Positions 9,299 through 21,192 of a stretch of 64,000 bases of DNA are shown in pieces. The position numbers were made by a program, and so were the translations under genes. The stretch lies in NCBI RefSeq assembly GCF_019285775.1, contig NZ_CP079105.1, positions 2,232,001 through 2,296,000 of the forward strand, written 5' to 3'. Position 1 is the first letter of the stretch, and every line of letters starts with the position of its first letter. This DNA is from Skermania piniformis. Its GTDB lineage: Bacteria > Actinomycetota > Actinomycetes > Mycobacteriales > Mycobacteriaceae. The notes under the pieces are model-generated. The model had not been told where the DNA came from. It saw only the letters and a program-made list of their open reading frames with translations, and searched no databases.

Positions 9299-12046
9299 GT
9301 TACGCAGCGCCGTCGCCAGCCCGTTCATCGTGAGCAGGATGCCCCGCTTGACCAGTTCGTGGTCGTCACCGGCCCGATACCGGCGCAACAGTTCCACCTG
9401 CATCTGGTTCAGCGGCTCCAGGTAGGGGAAGCGGTTACGGACCGATGCGGCCAGGTTCGGATTATCGGCGAGCAGGTGGTCGCTACCGGTGATCGCGGCG
9501 TGCATCGCGATCGTGCGGGCGTGTTCCTTGCTGATCATGCCGAAGATCCGATCCCGTAGCTCTCGGTCGGCCACCAGGTCGGCGTAGCGGGCGGCGATCG
9601 CCAGGTCCGATTTCGCCATCACCTGCGCCAGGTTGGACAGCACGGTTCGGAAGAACGGCCAGCGCCGGTAGAGATCCGACAGCTGCGTCAGCTTGTCCGC
9701 GTCGCCGTCCACCCACTCCTCGAACGCGGACCCGGTGCCGTACCAACCGGGCAGCATCACCCGGCACTGGCTCCACGACATCACCCACGGGATAGCGCGC
9801 AGGTCGTAGACCGAATTGGTCGGTTTGCGCGACGCCGGGCGGCTGCCGATGTTCAGTTCACCGACCTCGGCTACGGGCGTGGACTGACGGAAGTATTCGA
9901 CGAATCCCGGCTCGGCATGCACCAGCCGGCCGTACGCGGTCCGGGCCCGTGCGGCCAGGTCGTCCAGCAGCGCGTAGGCCGGCTCGGCGTCGGCGCCCAG
10001 GCCCTCGACGTCGAGCAGAGTCGATTCCAGCGTTCCCGCCACCAGCGACTCCAGGTTGCGGTACGCGCGGGTGCGGTCGGCGTACTTCGCGGCGATCACC
10101 TCCCCCTGCTCGGTGAGTCGGAGCGACCCGCGGACCGCACCGGCCGGCTGGGCCAGGATCGCCTCGTAGCTGGGTCCACCGCCCCGGCCTACCGTGCCAC
10201 CCCGGCCGTGGAACAGCCGTAACCGGATTCCGGTCTTGCGCGCGGCCTCCACCAGGTTCAGCTCGGCCCGGTACAGCGCCCAGTTCGCGGCCAGGTAACC
10301 GCCGTCCTTGTTCGAGTCCGAATAGCCCAGCATCACCTCCTGCTGCATCCCGCGCGATTGCACCAAGGCGCGGTACTCGGGCACCGCCAACGTCGCGGTC
10401 AGGGTGGCAGCGCCCTGCTGCAGGTCCTCGATCGTCTCGAACAGCGGGACGATGCCCACCGGCGAGTACGGCCCGGTACCGCCGTCGCGGAGGTCGGCGG
10501 CCGGATCGAGGATGCCGGCCTCTTTCAGCAGCAGCGCTGCTTCCAGCATGTCGCTGACCGACGTGCACATGCTGATGATGTAGTTCGGCACGCTGTCCGG
10601 GCCGAGATCGTCGATCGCCTGCTTCGCCGCCCGTACGATCGCCAGTTCCTTACCGGCCAGTTCCGACAGGTCCGCGTCCGGCTTGGTCAGCGGCCGGCGG
10701 GTGCGCAGCTCGGCCGCCAGCAGTGCCACCCGGTCCGGCTCGGCCAAGCCGACATAGTCGGGATGGGTGCCCGACCACGCGAACAACTCGGCGACGACCT
10801 GCTCGTGGGTCTCCGAATTCTGCCGCATGTCCAGCCCACTGAGGTGGAATCCGAACGTCTCGACCATTCGGCGCAATGCGGCCAGGCGTTCGTCGGCGAT
10901 GATCCCGTCACCGGCCGCGCGCAACGATGCGTCGACCGTGTCCAGGTCGTCGAGGAACGCTTGCGGACTGTCGTAGGGCGGCACGCCGCCGTCGTCGACC
11001 GCGGCCCGCGGAATGTCGTCCACCGCCCGTCGCGCGGTCGCGGTGAGTCGGGCCCGGATGTGATGGAAGGCACGTCGATACGGCTCGTCGGTACGGCTGG
11101 CGCCGAGATCTGCGCTGGCGCCGGCCAACGCGGCGAGCCCGGCGGTGATCGGCGCCAATCGGGCCGACTGCCCGGAGGTCTTCTCCAGCTCCAACAGCTC
11201 GTCGGCGTAACGCTCGAACGCGACGCCGGCGGCCCGGTGGGTCGCCGTGTGGACGACCTCGGCGGTGACGTTCGGGTTTCCGTCCCGGTCGCCGCCGATC
11301 CAGGAGCCGGGTCGGACGATCGGGCGGGGCAACAGCTCGGCGTCCGGCCATCGTCCCCGGAGATGATCACGCACGTCGGCGTTGAGTGCCGGCACCACAT
11401 CCAGCAGCGTGCGGTCGTAGTACCGCAGACCCTCGGCGATCTCGTCCTGGATCCGCAGTCGAGACAGCCGGATCAGCGCGGTGCGCCAGAGCGCGAGCAC
11501 GCGGCGGCGAATCTGCAGGTCCAACTCGGCGCCCGGGTGCGCACCGGTGCGTGCTCGCAGCAGCTCGAGAATGTCGCTCTGCAGGTCGAACACGGTGCGT
11601 CGGCGCGTCTCGGTGGGATGGGCGGTGATCACCGGCGCGACCAGGGCATCGCCGAGCGCATCGGCCACCTGGTCCGCCGACAGCTGCGCGGCGTCCAACT
11701 TGAGATAGGTCGCGGCCAGGCTGGACTCCTGCGGTGGTTTCCCGGCCTCGGCCTCGGCGGCAGCGCGGCGTTCCAGCGACAGGTCCTCGGCGAGGTTGGC
11801 GAGCAGGACGAAGTGCGAGAATGCCCGAATCACCGGGATCGCGACGCTGACGTCGAGGTCGCGGACCAGGTCGGCGACCGCACTGCGGTCCACCTCGGAC
11901 CGGCGAATCCGGAACGACTCGACTCGGGCCCGTTCGACCAGGTCGAATACGTCCTGGCCTTCGGCCGCGCGGATCGTGTCGCCCAGAATGCCGCCCAGGT
12001 AGCGGATGTCGGCGCGCAGCAACTCTTGCGGATCCGAAAGGTACAT
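9290..12046 (-). CDS. ppc: Phosphoenolpyruvate carboxylase
   Basis: Carboxylates PEP to oxaloacetate, the anaplerotic entry to the TCA cycle. 918 residues, usual for bacterial Ppc. Visible motifs are [12 protein letters not shown] with the catalytic His143, [27 protein letters not shown], and the flexible loop [13 protein letters not shown]; all look intact. Start is the ATG at 12046 (MYLSDPQE). It belongs to the minus-strand run gap-pgk-tpiA-ppc, but a structured 134-nt spacer separates it from tpiA, so it may be partly independently expressed. Confidence 0.97.
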   Translation of the reverse strand: MYLSDPQELLRADIRYLGGILGDTIRAAEGQDVFDLVERARVESFRIRRSEVDRSAVADLVRDLDVSVAIPVIRAFSHFVLLANLAEDLSLERRAAAEAEAGKPPQESSLAATYLKLDAAQLSADQVADALGDALVAPVITAHPTETRRRTVFDLQSDILELLRARTGAHPGAELDLQIRRRVLALWRTALIRLSRLRIQDEIAEGLRYYDRTLLDVVPALNADVRDHLRGRWPDAELLPRPIVRPGSWIGGDRDGNPNVTAEVVHTATHRAAGVAFERYADELLELEKTSGQSARLAPITAGLAALAGASADLGASRTDEPYRRAFHHIRARLTATARRAVDDIPRAAVDDGGVPPYDSPQAFLDDLDTVDASLRAAGDGIIADERLAALRRMVETFGFHLSGLDMRQNSETHEQVVAELFAWSGTHPDYVGLAEPDRVALLAAELRTRRPLTKPDADLSELAGKELAIVRAAKQAIDDLGPDSVPNYIISMCTSVSDMLEAALLLKEAGILDPAADLRDGGTGPYSPVGIVPLFETIEDLQQGAATLTATLAVPEYRALVQSRGMQQEVMLGYSDSNKDGGYLAANWALYRAELNLVEAARKTGIRLRLFHGRGGTVGRGGGPSYEAILAQPAGAVRGSLRLTEQGEVIAAKYADRTRAYRNLESLVAGTLESTLLDVEGLGADAEPAYALLDDLAARARTAYGRLVHAEPGFVEYFRQSTPVAEVGELNIGSRPASRKPTNSVYDLRAIPWVMSWSQCRVMLPGWYGTGSAFEEWVDGDADKLTQLSDLYRRWPFFRTVLSNLAQVMAKSDLAIAARYADLVADRELRDRIFGMISKEHARTIAMHAAITGSDHLLADNPNLAASVRNRFPYLEPLNQMQVELLRRYRAGDDHELVKRGILLTMNGLATALRNSG

Positions 12047-12104
12047 GCGGAGCAGTATCGCCCGGCACCGGCGGCCCCGCAGCGCGACGGCACCGAACGT
12101 TCGA

Positions 12105-12156
12105 ACACCCCTGACGAAGCGGCACGCCGTCCGGCATGCGGCACCGTCAGGGGTGT
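12105..12156 (-). terminator. Stem-loop in tpiA-ppc spacer
   Basis: A perfect 12-bp inverted repeat (arms ACACCCCTGACG and CGTCAGGGGTGT, 28-nt loop). The loop itself holds a nested GCCG/CGGC hairpin. There is no T run after it, as is common in actinobacteria. It lies 25 nt after the tpiA stop and 59 nt before the ppc start, so it may be a partial terminator, a processing site or a leader structure for ppc. Confidence 0.6.
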
Positions 12157-12180
12157 CGGAAACGGATCAGGGCAAGCGGT

Positions 12181-12966
12181 TCACGGGAGCGGGCCGCCGG
12201 CGGCGATCGCGCTGAGCGCGGCGAACTCGTCGCCCTGCAGCGACGCTCCGCCGACCAATGCGCCGTCCACATCCGGCTCGGCCACGATCTCACCGACATT
12301 CTTCGCGTTCACCGAGCCGCCGTAGAGCACCCGAACCGAGGCGGCGACCTGTGGGTTCGCCAGCTCAGCCAGCTCGGCCCGGATCGCCGAGCAGACCTCT
12401 TGCGCGTCCCGCGGGGTGGCAACCTTGCCGGTGCCGATCGCCCACACCGGTTCGTAGGCGATCACCACCTTGGCGACGTCGTCGGCCGACAGCCCGGCCA
12501 GCGAACCACGCAGCTGGGCCAGGTTGTAGTCGACCTGATCGCCGGCCTCGCGCACCTCGAGCCCCTCGCCGATGCAGACGATCGGGGTGAGCCCGACCGC
12601 CAACGCCGCCGTGGTCTTCGCCAGCACCGCCGCGTCGTCCTCGGCGTGGTACCGACGTCGTTCGGAGTGGCCGACGACCACCCAGGTGCAGCCCAGCTTC
12701 GCCAGCATCGGCCCGCTGATCTCGCCGGTGTAGGCACCCGAGGTGTGCACCGAGATGTCCTGCGCACCATAGCTGAGCAATAGCTTGTCGCCCTCGATCA
12801 GCGTCTGCACGCTGCGCAGATCGGTGAACGGCGGGAGTACCGCGACGTCGACCTTGTCGAAGTACTTCGCCGGCAACGCAAATGCGATCTTCTGCACCAG
12901 CGCGATCGCCTCGAGATGGTTCAGGTTCATCTTCCAGTTGCCGGCGATCAGGGGCTTGCGTGCCAC
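12181..12966 (-). CDS. tpiA: Triosephosphate isomerase
   Basis: Interconverts dihydroxyacetone phosphate and glyceraldehyde-3-phosphate. 261 residues, standard TIM-barrel length. Active-site residues are present: Lys12 in GNWKMN, His in VVGHSERR, Glu in [10 protein letters not shown]; the phosphate-binding end VLYGGSVN is intact. The GTG start directly abuts the pgk stop (zero spacing), which implies translational coupling. Confidence 0.98.
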   Translation of the reverse strand: MARKPLIAGNWKMNLNHLEAIALVQKIAFALPAKYFDKVDVAVLPPFTDLRSVQTLIEGDKLLLSYGAQDISVHTSGAYTGEISGPMLAKLGCTWVVVGHSERRRYHAEDDAAVLAKTTAALAVGLTPIVCIGEGLEVREAGDQVDYNLAQLRGSLAGLSADDVAKVVIAYEPVWAIGTGKVATPRDAQEVCSAIRAELAELANPQVAASVRVLYGGSVNAKNVGEIVAEPDVDGALVGGASLQGDEFAALSAIAAGGPLP

Positions 12967-14178
12967 CTATGCCTCCAATATCGCTAGACCCGGAAGTTCC
13001 TTGCCCTCCAGGTATTCCAGCGACGCTCCGCCGCCGGTGGAAATGTGCGAGAAGCCGTCCTCGGGCAATCCCAGCAGACGTACCGCGGCTGCCGAGTCGC
13101 CGCCACCGACCACGCTGAACGCACCCTTGGCGGTCGCCCCGATGATCGCTTCGGCAACCCCCTTCGTGCCGGCGGCGAACGCGTCGAACTCGAACACGCC
13201 CATCGGCCCGTTCCAGAAGATGGTCCGGGCGCTGCCGAGGACGGCGGCGAACCGAGCCACCGATTCGGGCCCGATGTCGAGACCCATCCAGCCGTCCGGA
13301 ATCTCTTCCGCCGACACCGTCTTCGTCTGGGCGTCGGCCGCGAAGGCATCCGCGACGACGATGTCCCGCGGCAGATGGATCACGTCGGCGTAGCGGTCCA
13401 ACAGGCCGGCGCAGGTGTCGACCATCTCCTCTTGCAGCAGTGAGGTGCCTACCGAATATCCTTGCGCGGCAAGGAAGGTAAAGCACATTCCGCCGCCGAT
13501 GACCAGGGTGTCGACCTTCGGCGCGAGCGCCTCGATCACCGCGAGCTTGTCCGACACCTTCGAGCCACCGAGCACCACCGCATAGGGCTGTTCCGGCTGG
13601 TCGGTCAGGCGGCGGAGCACCTCGACCTCGGTCGCGACCAGCGAGCCGGCGTAGGACGGCAGCACCTTGGCGATGTCGTACACCGACGCCTGCTTGCGAT
13701 GCACCACGCCGAACCCGTCGGAGACGAACACCCCGCCGTCGGTCAGTTCGGCCAGTGCGCCGGCCAGCGCTTCCCGCTCGGCCTCGTCCTTGCTGGTCTC
13801 CCGCGGGTCGAAACGCACGTTCTCCAACAGCAATACGTCGCCCTCGGTCAAGCCCTCGGCGCGGGCGAGCGCGTCCTGCCCGACCACATCACCGGCCAGC
13901 TGCACGTTGCGACCGAGCACCTTGCCGAGCTCGGCCGCAACCGGCGCCAACGAGTACGCCGGATCCGGCGCACCGCTCGGCCGACCCAGATGCGCGGTGA
14001 CGATCACCCGCGCCCCGGCTTCCATCAGCGCGCGGAGTGTCGGCGCAGAAGCGATGATCCGGCCCGGATCGGTGATCGCGCCGTTCTCGTCCAGCGGAAC
14101 ATTGAGATCGGAGCGGACGAGCACGGTCCGGCCGGACACGTCCGCACCGAGGAGGTCCTGCAGTGTCTTGACGGGCAC
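12967..14178 (-). CDS. pgk: Phosphoglycerate kinase
   Basis: Makes ATP and 3-phosphoglycerate from 1,3-bisphosphoglycerate. 403 residues. N-terminal substrate residues are in [12 protein letters not shown] and TAHLGRPSG; the nucleotide domain carries [10 protein letters not shown], and the C terminus carries [11 protein letters not shown] and [16 protein letters not shown] start, 4 nt after the gap stop; the tpiA start follows at once. Second gene of the gap-pgk-tpiA operon. Confidence 0.98.
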   Translation of the reverse strand: MPVKTLQDLLGADVSGRTVLVRSDLNVPLDENGAITDPGRIIASAPTLRALMEAGARVIVTAHLGRPSGAPDPAYSLAPVAAELGKVLGRNVQLAGDVVGQDALARAEGLTEGDVLLLENVRFDPRETSKDEAEREALAGALAELTDGGVFVSDGFGVVHRKQASVYDIAKVLPSYAGSLVATEVEVLRRLTDQPEQPYAVVLGGSKVSDKLAVIEALAPKVDTLVIGGGMCFTFLAAQGYSVGTSLLQEEMVDTCAGLLDRYADVIHLPRDIVVADAFAADAQTKTVSAEEIPDGWMGLDIGPESVARFAAVLGSARTIFWNGPMGVFEFDAFAAGTKGVAEAIIGATAKGAFSVVGGGDSAAAVRLLGLPEDGFSHISTGGGASLEYLEGKELPGLAILEA

Positions 14179-14182
14179 GGCG

Positions 14183-15250
<1,068 letters not shown>

Positions 15251-15309
15251 TCGTCCGGCCGGATCCGCGCGACTCGAGACCGACGATCGACGCCCGCTGC
15301 CGGACGAGA

Positions 15310-16287
15310 TCAGGCGTCGTCCAGCAACTCCGCCGTAACCGCCGCTTCGGTAGCCGGGATGCCGAGTTCCTTGGCGCGCCGATCGGCCATCGACAGCAGC
15401 CGGCGGATCCGCCCGGCCACCGCGTCCTTGGTCATCGGCGGGTCGGCCAACTGACCCAGCTCCTCCAGCGAGGCCTGCCGATGCTGCACCCGCAACGCAC
15501 CGGCAGCAGCCAGATGGTCCGGTACCTCGTCGGCGAGGATCTCCAGCGCCCGCTCGACCCGGGCGGCGGCGGCGACCGCGGCCCGGGCGGAACGGCGCAG
15601 GTTCGCATCGTCGAAGTTCGCCAGCCGATTCGCCGTCGCCCGGACCTCCCGCCGCATCCGGCGTTCCTCCCAGGTCAGCCGGGTGTCCTGGGCACCCATC
15701 CGGGTGAGCAGCGCACCGATGGCGTCACCGTCGCGGACCACCACCCGATCGGTGCCACGGACTTCGCGCGCCTTGGCCGCGATGCCGAGCCGGCGGGCCG
15801 CGCCGACCAGGGCGAGCGCCGCCTCCGGCCCCGGGCAACTCACCTCGAGCGCCGACGAACGGCCCGGTTCGGTAAGCGATCCGTGCGCCAGGAACGCGCC
15901 GCGCCAGGCCGCCTCGGCATCGCCGACGGTACCGCCGACCACCTGGGCCGGCAGGCCGCGCACCGGCCGGCCACGCAAGTCCAGCAGGCCGGTCTGGCGC
16001 GCCAACGCCTCCCCGTCCTTCGCCACTCGAACCACATAGCGGGAACTCTTGCGCAGGCCGCCGGCACCCAACACGTGGACGTCCGAGCCGTAGCCGTAGA
16101 GCTCGAAGATCTCCCGGCGCAGGCGCCGTGCGATCGAGCCCAGATCGACCTCGGCCTCGACCACCACCCGGCCGGCGACGATGTGCAGGCCGCCGGCAAA
16201 CCGTAACAACGCGGACAGTTCGGCTCGCCGGGCACCGAGTTGGGTGATCGTGAGCCGGCTCAGCTCATCCTTCACCTCGGCTGTCAT
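15310..16287 (-). CDS. whiA: WhiA sporulation/division regulator
   Basis: DNA-binding protein of Gram-positive bacteria related to LAGLIDADG homing endonucleases; it controls sporulation and division genes in Streptomyces. 325 residues. The N-terminal part ([12 protein letters not shown]...[16 protein letters not shown]) is the WhiA-specific and LAGLIDADG-like region; the C-terminal helix-turn-helix ends in [15 protein letters not shown]. The ATG at 16287 is chosen because WhiA proteins begin with this segment; the longer open frame upstream is yvcK antisense-frame sequence. It follows yvcK by 58 nt in the conserved uvrC-rapZ-yvcK-whiA cluster. Confidence 0.95.
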   Translation of the reverse strand: MTAEVKDELSRLTITQLGARRAELSALLRFAGGLHIVAGRVVVEAEVDLGSIARRLRREIFELYGYGSDVHVLGAGGLRKSSRYVVRVAKDGEALARQTGLLDLRGRPVRGLPAQVVGGTVGDAEAAWRGAFLAHGSLTEPGRSSALEVSCPGPEAALALVGAARRLGIAAKAREVRGTDRVVVRDGDAIGALLTRMGAQDTRLTWEERRMRREVRATANRLANFDDANLRRSARAAVAAAARVERALEILADEVPDHLAAAGALRVQHRQASLEELGQLADPPMTKDAVAGRIRRLLSMADRRAKELGIPATEAAVTAELLDDA

Positions 16288-16345
16288 CGCCAATTCGCAC
16301 GCTCCTTCCCGACCCGGCCGGCCGCGCTCGGGCCGAGGTCGCCGA

Positions 16346-17323
16346 TCATGCCGTCCGGCGCTTCGCAGACGCCGGGGCAAGCTGTTCCAGAGTGGCCGCG
16401 AGGCGACCGGGGTGATGCATGGTGGTGCGGGGCTCGGCGACGTCGGTGAATACCGATTCCGCGCCGAGCCGGGCAGCAGCGCGGACCAGTTGGTCGCGCT
16501 CCCGTCCCGCCGGCACCGACGCCGAGTCCACCACGACGTGGTCGACCCGAAACGCCGGCGCGTGCTGCGCCAGAACGTGCAGATGTCGTTCGGTGGAGAA
16601 GCCGGCCGTCTCGCCCGGCTCCGCGGCCAGGTTGAGCACCAGAACTTTACGCGCCCCGGTTCGGGCCATCGCATCGTGCAGCTCCGGGACCAGAACGTGC
16701 GGGATCACACTGGTGAACCAGGAACCCGGTCCGAGCACCACCAGATCGGCGTCGCCGATCGCCGCGACCGCGGCCGCGCAGGCCGGCGGATCGCTCGGGA
16801 TCAGCCGGACCCGCCGTACGGTTCCCGGCGTCGTCGCCACGGCGACCTGGCCGCGGATCCGGCGACCGACCCGGGGATCTGCCTCCAGCCCGGACACGTC
16901 GGCCTCGATGGTCAAGGCGGTCGAGGCCATCGGCAGCACCCGACCGGTCACGTCGAGCACCCGGCCCAGCTCGTCGAGCGCGGCCACCGGGTCGCCGAGC
17001 AGCTCGGTGAGTCCGGCCAGGATCAGATTGCCGACGGCATGTCCGGCCAGCGCGCCGCTGCCACCGAATCGGTGCTGCACCGCGGCCGGCCACACCCCCG
17101 CAGCCGGCCCGGCCAGCGCGGCCAACGCCATCCGCAGGTCGCCCGGCGGAATCATGCCCAGCTCCGCGCGGAGCCGGCCGGACGAACCACCGTCGTCGGC
17201 TACGGTCACGATGGCGGTGATCCGATCGGTCAGCCGACGCACCGCGCTGAGGGTGGCGTACAGCCCGTGGCCGCCGCCGAGCGCGACCACCCGCACCTGC
17301 TCGCCGTCTGTCCCATCTCTCAT
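16346..17323 (-). CDS. yvcK: YvcK/CofD-like gluconeogenesis factor
   Basis: YvcK-family protein that binds UDP-sugars and is needed for cell shape and growth on gluconeogenic carbon sources (called CuvA in mycobacteria). 325 residues. Motifs: [18 protein letters not shown] at the N terminus, [38 protein letters not shown] and the GHAVGN loop. Its ATG overlaps the rapZ stop as ATGA, so translation is coupled. Confidence 0.95.
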   Translation of the reverse strand: MRDGTDGEQVRVVALGGGHGLYATLSAVRRLTDRITAIVTVADDGGSSGRLRAELGMIPPGDLRMALAALAGPAAGVWPAAVQHRFGGSGALAGHAVGNLILAGLTELLGDPVAALDELGRVLDVTGRVLPMASTALTIEADVSGLEADPRVGRRIRGQVAVATTPGTVRRVRLIPSDPPACAAAVAAIGDADLVVLGPGSWFTSVIPHVLVPELHDAMARTGARKVLVLNLAAEPGETAGFSTERHLHVLAQHAPAFRVDHVVVDSASVPAGRERDQLVRAAARLGAESVFTDVAEPRTTMHHPGRLAATLEQLAPASAKRRTA

Positions 17324-18213
17324 TCGCGCCCCAGATCCCGATGCACCACCCGCACCGAGTTGTTCGCGTCGGCGCTGACCAGACCGGCCAGCGCCTCGGT
17401 GATGGCGACGCTGCGGTGTTTACCCCCGGTGCAGCCGACCGCGACCGTCATGTACCGCTTTCCCGCCCGACGATATCCCGTCGCGGTGAGGTCGATCAGA
17501 TGACGGCTGGTCTGCAGGTAGTCGGCCGCGCCGGGCTCGGACAGTACGAAGTCGCGGACGACCTGCTCCTGGCCGGTGTGCTGGCGCAGCTCGGGGATCC
17601 AGTGCGGATTCGGCAGGAAACGGACGTCGAGCACCAGGTCGGCGTCGATCGGCACGCCGTGCTTGAACCCGAACGACTGGACGATGATCTGCAGCGGGCC
17701 GCCGGCCGCCCCGCCGAACGCCTCCTCGATCTTGCGGCGCAGCTCGTGGATGGACAGCGCGGTCGTGTCGATCACCAGGTCGGCCATTGCCCGGGCCGGC
17801 GCCAGCCGCCGGCGTTCCTCGGCGATGCCTTCGGACAGGGTGCCGCCGGCGGTCTCGCTCTGCAGCGGATGGCGCCGACGGACGTGACTGAAGCGGCCGA
17901 CCAGTACGTCGTCGGCGGACTCGACGTAGATCACCCGGGTACGGACTCCGCGCCGGGTCAACTCGTCCAGCAGCCCGGTCAGGTCACCGGTGAAGAATCG
18001 GCTGCGCAGGTCGAGCACGACGACCAGCCGGTCGATGGGCGGGTCGGCCTGCAACCCCAATTCGACCATCCGCCCGATCAATTCGGGGGGCAGATTGTCG
18101 GTCACATACCAGCCGAGATCCTCCAGCACCTTGGCTGCGGTGCCCCGGCCGGCACCGGAAAGGCCGGTGACCACCACCACCTCGGCGGCCCCGACCGGAC
18201 TCTGCTCGTTCAC
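17320..18213 (-). CDS. rapZ: RapZ-like RNase adapter / nucleotide-binding protein
   Basis: P-loop protein of the RapZ (YvcJ) family; in E. coli it guides RNase E to the GlmZ RNA, while the actinobacterial role is less clear. 297 residues from the GTG at 18213. Walker A GLSGAGRGTAAKVLEDLGW is near residue 16; C-terminal part has GFKHGVPIDADLVLDVRFLPNPHW and GCTGGKHRSVAI. The open frame reaches an ATG at 18270 (316 residues), but the family usually has ~15 residues before the P loop and GGGGGAG lies just before the GTG. The usual upstream partner uvrC is separated from it by an opposite-strand gene. Confidence 0.9.
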   Translation of the reverse strand: MNEQSPVGAAEVVVVTGLSGAGRGTAAKVLEDLGWYVTDNLPPELIGRMVELGLQADPPIDRLVVVLDLRSRFFTGDLTGLLDELTRRGVRTRVIYVESADDVLVGRFSHVRRRHPLQSETAGGTLSEGIAEERRRLAPARAMADLVIDTTALSIHELRRKIEEAFGGAAGGPLQIIVQSFGFKHGVPIDADLVLDVRFLPNPHWIPELRQHTGQEQVVRDFVLSEPGAADYLQTSRHLIDLTATGYRRAGKRYMTVAVGCTGGKHRSVAITEALAGLVSADANNSVRVVHRDLGRE

Positions 18214-18358
18214 CCGCTCCCCCGTGATTTGGCTATCCCGAAGCAACCCGTCGGGCATATCATTGCGCATCGGTCTCGTCGATGATCATCAAGGGTCCGG
18301 TGCAGCCCAGGGTGGCGTCGGTGGCGATCGCCGCTGTACCAGGCTGTCGCCCCGTCGC

Positions 18359-18364
18359 TATGGT
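18359..18364 (+). promoter_or_regulatory. Probable -10 box of NPCBM-like gene
   Basis: TATGGT (TANNNT) about 44 nt before the ATG at 18408, giving a leader of roughly 37 nt that ends in a GGGGGTG ribosome-binding site. It supports the downstream ATG over the in-frame ones at 18282 and 18360. Confidence 0.4.
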
Positions 18365-18407
18365 GGAGACACCGCGAATCGGGTCGCGGCGTTGGGGGTG
18401 CACGTCG

Positions 18408-19115
18408 ATGGGACCACGTTCGAGCGGCCGAGAGCACGGCACCACGGCGGAGATCATCGGCGCCACAGCAGCCATCTTGGCGATCGTCGTCGCCGTGGTT
18501 TTCGGAGTTGCCCAGTGCTCCAACGGGTCGGGTACGGAGCAAACCGCCACCGCCGAATCGTCGAGCACGGTGTCGTCGATCATGTCGTCGTCGAGCACGG
18601 GCGCGTCGAGCACGGCTGCCACCACAACAGCAGGCACCACAACGGCTTCCACGACACCATCCACCACCACCGGCACGACGACCAGCTCCGCGACCGGTTC
18701 CCCGGTCCCCCGTAGTCAGTTCGTCGCCGACCTGCGACCGAAGAAGGGCAACCCCTCGACCGGCTCGGTCGAGGTGGATGGCACGACCTATACCCACGCG
18801 CTGTCGAGACAGCTGAGCGGATGTCAGCGCGACTCGGCCTGGCCGTTCGACATCGGTCGGGACTGGACCTGGTTCACCACGACGGTAGGTGTCAGCGACA
18901 AGAGCGATTTCGACGTCGCGGTCCGGTTCGAGATCTATGCCGACGGAAACCTGGTTCGGACCGCGGACGTCTCGTTCGGCGAGGCCGACACGCTCACCGT
19001 GCCGGTTACCGGGGTGCTGGAACTCGAGCTGCGCAGCACCTTCGTCAAAGGGAACATGGGCCTGTGCAGCTCCGCCGGCTATGCCGTCTGGGGCGATCCG
19101 ACCCTGCGGCGCTGA
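18408..19115 (+). CDS. Membrane-anchored secreted protein with NPCBM-like domain
   Basis: About 235 residues. A short cytoplasmic head is followed by one hydrophobic helix (IIGATAAILAIVVAVVFGVA), then a long Ser/Thr-rich linker, then a C-terminal domain reading DFDVAVRFEIYADGNLVRTADVSF...VLELELRSTF...YAVWGDPTLRR. That end resembles the NPCBM/NEW2 putative carbohydrate-binding fold, including the final W-x-D-P-x-L. It likely binds a wall or extracellular glycan; the ligand is unknown. The linker DNA holds three exact copies of an 11-mer (GTCGAGCACGG). The gene interrupts the uvrC-rapZ cluster on the opposite strand, which suggests later insertion. Confidence 0.7.
   Translation: MGPRSSGREHGTTAEIIGATAAILAIVVAVVFGVAQCSNGSGTEQTATAESSSTVSSIMSSSSTGASSTAATTTAGTTTASTTPSTTTGTTTSSATGSPVPRSQFVADLRPKKGNPSTGSVEVDGTTYTHALSRQLSGCQRDSAWPFDIGRDWTWFTTTVGVSDKSDFDVAVRFEIYADGNLVRTADVSFGEADTLTVPVTGVLELELRSTFVKGNMGLCSSAGYAVWGDPTLRR
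18560..18615 (+). repeat. Three copies of an 11-bp direct repeat in a Ser/Thr linker
   Basis: GTCGAGCACGG occurs at 18560-18570, 18590-18600 and 18605-18615, coding for Ser/Thr-rich linker residues. This kind of short repeat can change linker length by slippage. Confidence 0.7.
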
Positions 19116-19142
19116 CCGCGACCGCATCAATCGGGCACGGCG

Positions 19143-21125
19143 TCAATCGGGCACGGCGAGCGCCGCGAGGACCGCCTCCGCGGTGCGTACCCCGATCCCG
19201 GGGACCTCGGCGATCTCGGCGATGCTGGCCTGTTTCAACTTGGCGACCGAGCCGAAATGCCGAACCAACGCCGCCCGGCGGGTTTCCCCCAGACCCGGTA
19301 CCGCATCCAACGCCGACTCGGTCATCCGGCGCGACCGCTTGCTGCGATGGAAGGTGATCGCGAACCGGTGTGCCTCGTCCCGCACCCGCTGCAACAGGTA
19401 CAGAGCTTCGCTGGTGCGAGGCAGGATCACCGGGTCGGCCTCGCCGGGCACCCAGACTTCCTCGAGTCGCTTGGCCAGCCCGATCACCGGCACGTCGGTG
19501 ATGCCGAGTTCGTCGAGCACGGCGGCCGCCGCGGCCACCTGTGGGGCACCACCATCGACCACAAACAGATTCGGCGGGTAGGCGAACCGGCGCGGCTTAC
19601 CGTCGACGACCGACACCTGCGGAGCAACCCGATCGGCACCGCCGGGATCGTGGGTTTCGCGTTCGAGCCGGTGGAATCGCCGGCGGGTGACCTCGGCGAT
19701 GCTGCCGACGTCGTCGGAACGTCCGTCGCCGGCGGCCTCCTTGATCGTGTACCGCCGGTAGTCGGACTTGCGCGGCAGCCCGTCCTCGAACACCACCAGC
19801 GAGGCAACCACGTCGGTGCCCTGGATGTGGCTGATATCCACACACTCGATCCGCAGCGGGGCGGCCGCCAGCTCCAGCGCGTCCTGGATGCCCTGCAACG
19901 CCGCCGACCGGGCGGTGAAGTCGCCGGCGCGCTTCAGCTTGTGCTGTGCCAACGCCTCGGCGGCGTTGCGCTGGACCGTCTCGGCCAGCGCCTTCTTGTC
20001 GCCGCGCTGCGGCACCCGCAGCGCGACCGCGGAGCCGCGCAGCCCGCCGAGCCACTGCTGCACCTCCTCGGCGGCCGGGGGCAGCGCCGGCACCAGCACC
20101 TCGCGCGGCACCGGACGAGCGGTATCGGCGTCCGGGTTGCCGACACCGTCCTGATCGCCGGCCAGCGCGGCCTGCTCGCCGTAGAAGCGGGTGAGGAACC
20201 GACGCACCTGCTCGGGCAATTCGCCCGCGCCGGCCTCGGTGTCCACCTGATCGCGCTCGACGATCCAACCGCGCTGACCGCGCACCCGGCCGTCGCGCAC
20301 GTGGAACACCTGCACCGCCCACTCCAGCTCGTCGCCGGCGAAGGCCACCACGTCGGCGTCGGTGCTACCGCCCAACACCACCGCCTGCTTCTCCAGCGCC
20401 CGCCGCAGCGCGCCGACGTCGTCACGCAGCCGGGCCGCGAGCTCGAAATCGAGATCGTCTGCCGCGGCGTGCATTCGGGCTTCCAGCTGGCGGACCAACC
20501 GATCGGTGCGGCCGGCCAGGAAGTCGCAGAAGTCCTCGACGATGTCGCGATGTTCGGCCGCGGTCACCCGGCCGACACACGGCGCCGAACACTTGTCGAT
20601 ATAGCCCAGCAAACACGGCCGGCCGATCTGGTTGTGCCGCTTGAACACTCCGGCCGAGCAGGTACGCGCCGGAAACACTCGCAACAGCAGATCGAGGGTC
20701 TCCCGGATCGCCCACGCATGCGCATACGGGCCGAAATACCGGACTCCCTTACGTCGCGCACCGCGGTAGACGAACAGGCGGGGAAACTCCTCGTTCAGCG
20801 TGACCGCGAGCACCGGGTACGACTTGTCGTCGCGGTAGCGGACATTGAACCGCGGATCGAATTCCTTGATCCAGCTGTACTCGAGTTGCAGCGCCTCGAC
20901 CTCGGTGGTCACCACGGTCCACTCGACACCGGCCGCGCTGGTCACCATCTGGAACGTGCGCGGGTGCAGCGAGGCAAGATCGGCGAAGTAGGAGTTCAGT
21001 CGGCTACGTAGGCTCTTCGCCTTGCCGACGTAGATCACCCGGCCGTGTTCGTCGCGGAACCGATACACCCCCGGCTCGACCGGGATCGTTCCCGGCGCGG
21101 GCCGATAGGTTGCGGGATCTGCCAC
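19143..21125 (-). CDS. uvrC: UvrABC excinuclease subunit C
   Basis: Makes both incisions around bulky lesions in nucleotide excision repair. 660 residues from GTG ([23 protein letters not shown]). Order: GIY-YIG-type nuclease ([24 protein letters not shown]), UvrB-binding UVR domain (~200-235), RNase H-like endonuclease domain ([44 protein letters not shown] split across it) and C-terminal tandem HhH ([25 protein letters not shown]). The frame stays open upstream, but this start matches the family and has a -10 box 6 nt before it. Confidence 0.97.
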   Translation of the reverse strand: MADPATYRPAPGTIPVEPGVYRFRDEHGRVIYVGKAKSLRSRLNSYFADLASLHPRTFQMVTSAAGVEWTVVTTEVEALQLEYSWIKEFDPRFNVRYRDDKSYPVLAVTLNEEFPRLFVYRGARRKGVRYFGPYAHAWAIRETLDLLLRVFPARTCSAGVFKRHNQIGRPCLLGYIDKCSAPCVGRVTAAEHRDIVEDFCDFLAGRTDRLVRQLEARMHAAADDLDFELAARLRDDVGALRRALEKQAVVLGGSTDADVVAFAGDELEWAVQVFHVRDGRVRGQRGWIVERDQVDTEAGAGELPEQVRRFLTRFYGEQAALAGDQDGVGNPDADTARPVPREVLVPALPPAAEEVQQWLGGLRGSAVALRVPQRGDKKALAETVQRNAAEALAQHKLKRAGDFTARSAALQGIQDALELAAAPLRIECVDISHIQGTDVVASLVVFEDGLPRKSDYRRYTIKEAAGDGRSDDVGSIAEVTRRRFHRLERETHDPGGADRVAPQVSVVDGKPRRFAYPPNLFVVDGGAPQVAAAAAVLDELGITDVPVIGLAKRLEEVWVPGEADPVILPRTSEALYLLQRVRDEAHRFAITFHRSKRSRRMTESALDAVPGLGETRRAALVRHFGSVAKLKQASIAEIAEVPGIGVRTAEAVLAALAVPD

Positions 21126-21131
21126 GGACCC

Positions 21132-21137
21132 AGAGTA
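21132..21137 (-). promoter_or_regulatory. Leaderless -10 box of uvrC
   Basis: Minus-strand TACTCT, 6 nt, then the uvrC GTG. No Shine-Dalgarno; a leaderless transcript is likely. Confidence 0.5.
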
Positions 21138-21192
21138 GCGGCGCCCGCCGACACCTCCGGGCCGTGTGCCACGGGATCCGCGGGCATACCCC

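Noticed and set aside
10358-12325. A 655-codon open frame antisense to ppc
   Set aside because: Long antisense frames are common in very GC-rich DNA; the product is low-complexity Arg/Gly/Val-rich, and the minus strand encodes an unmistakable Ppc.
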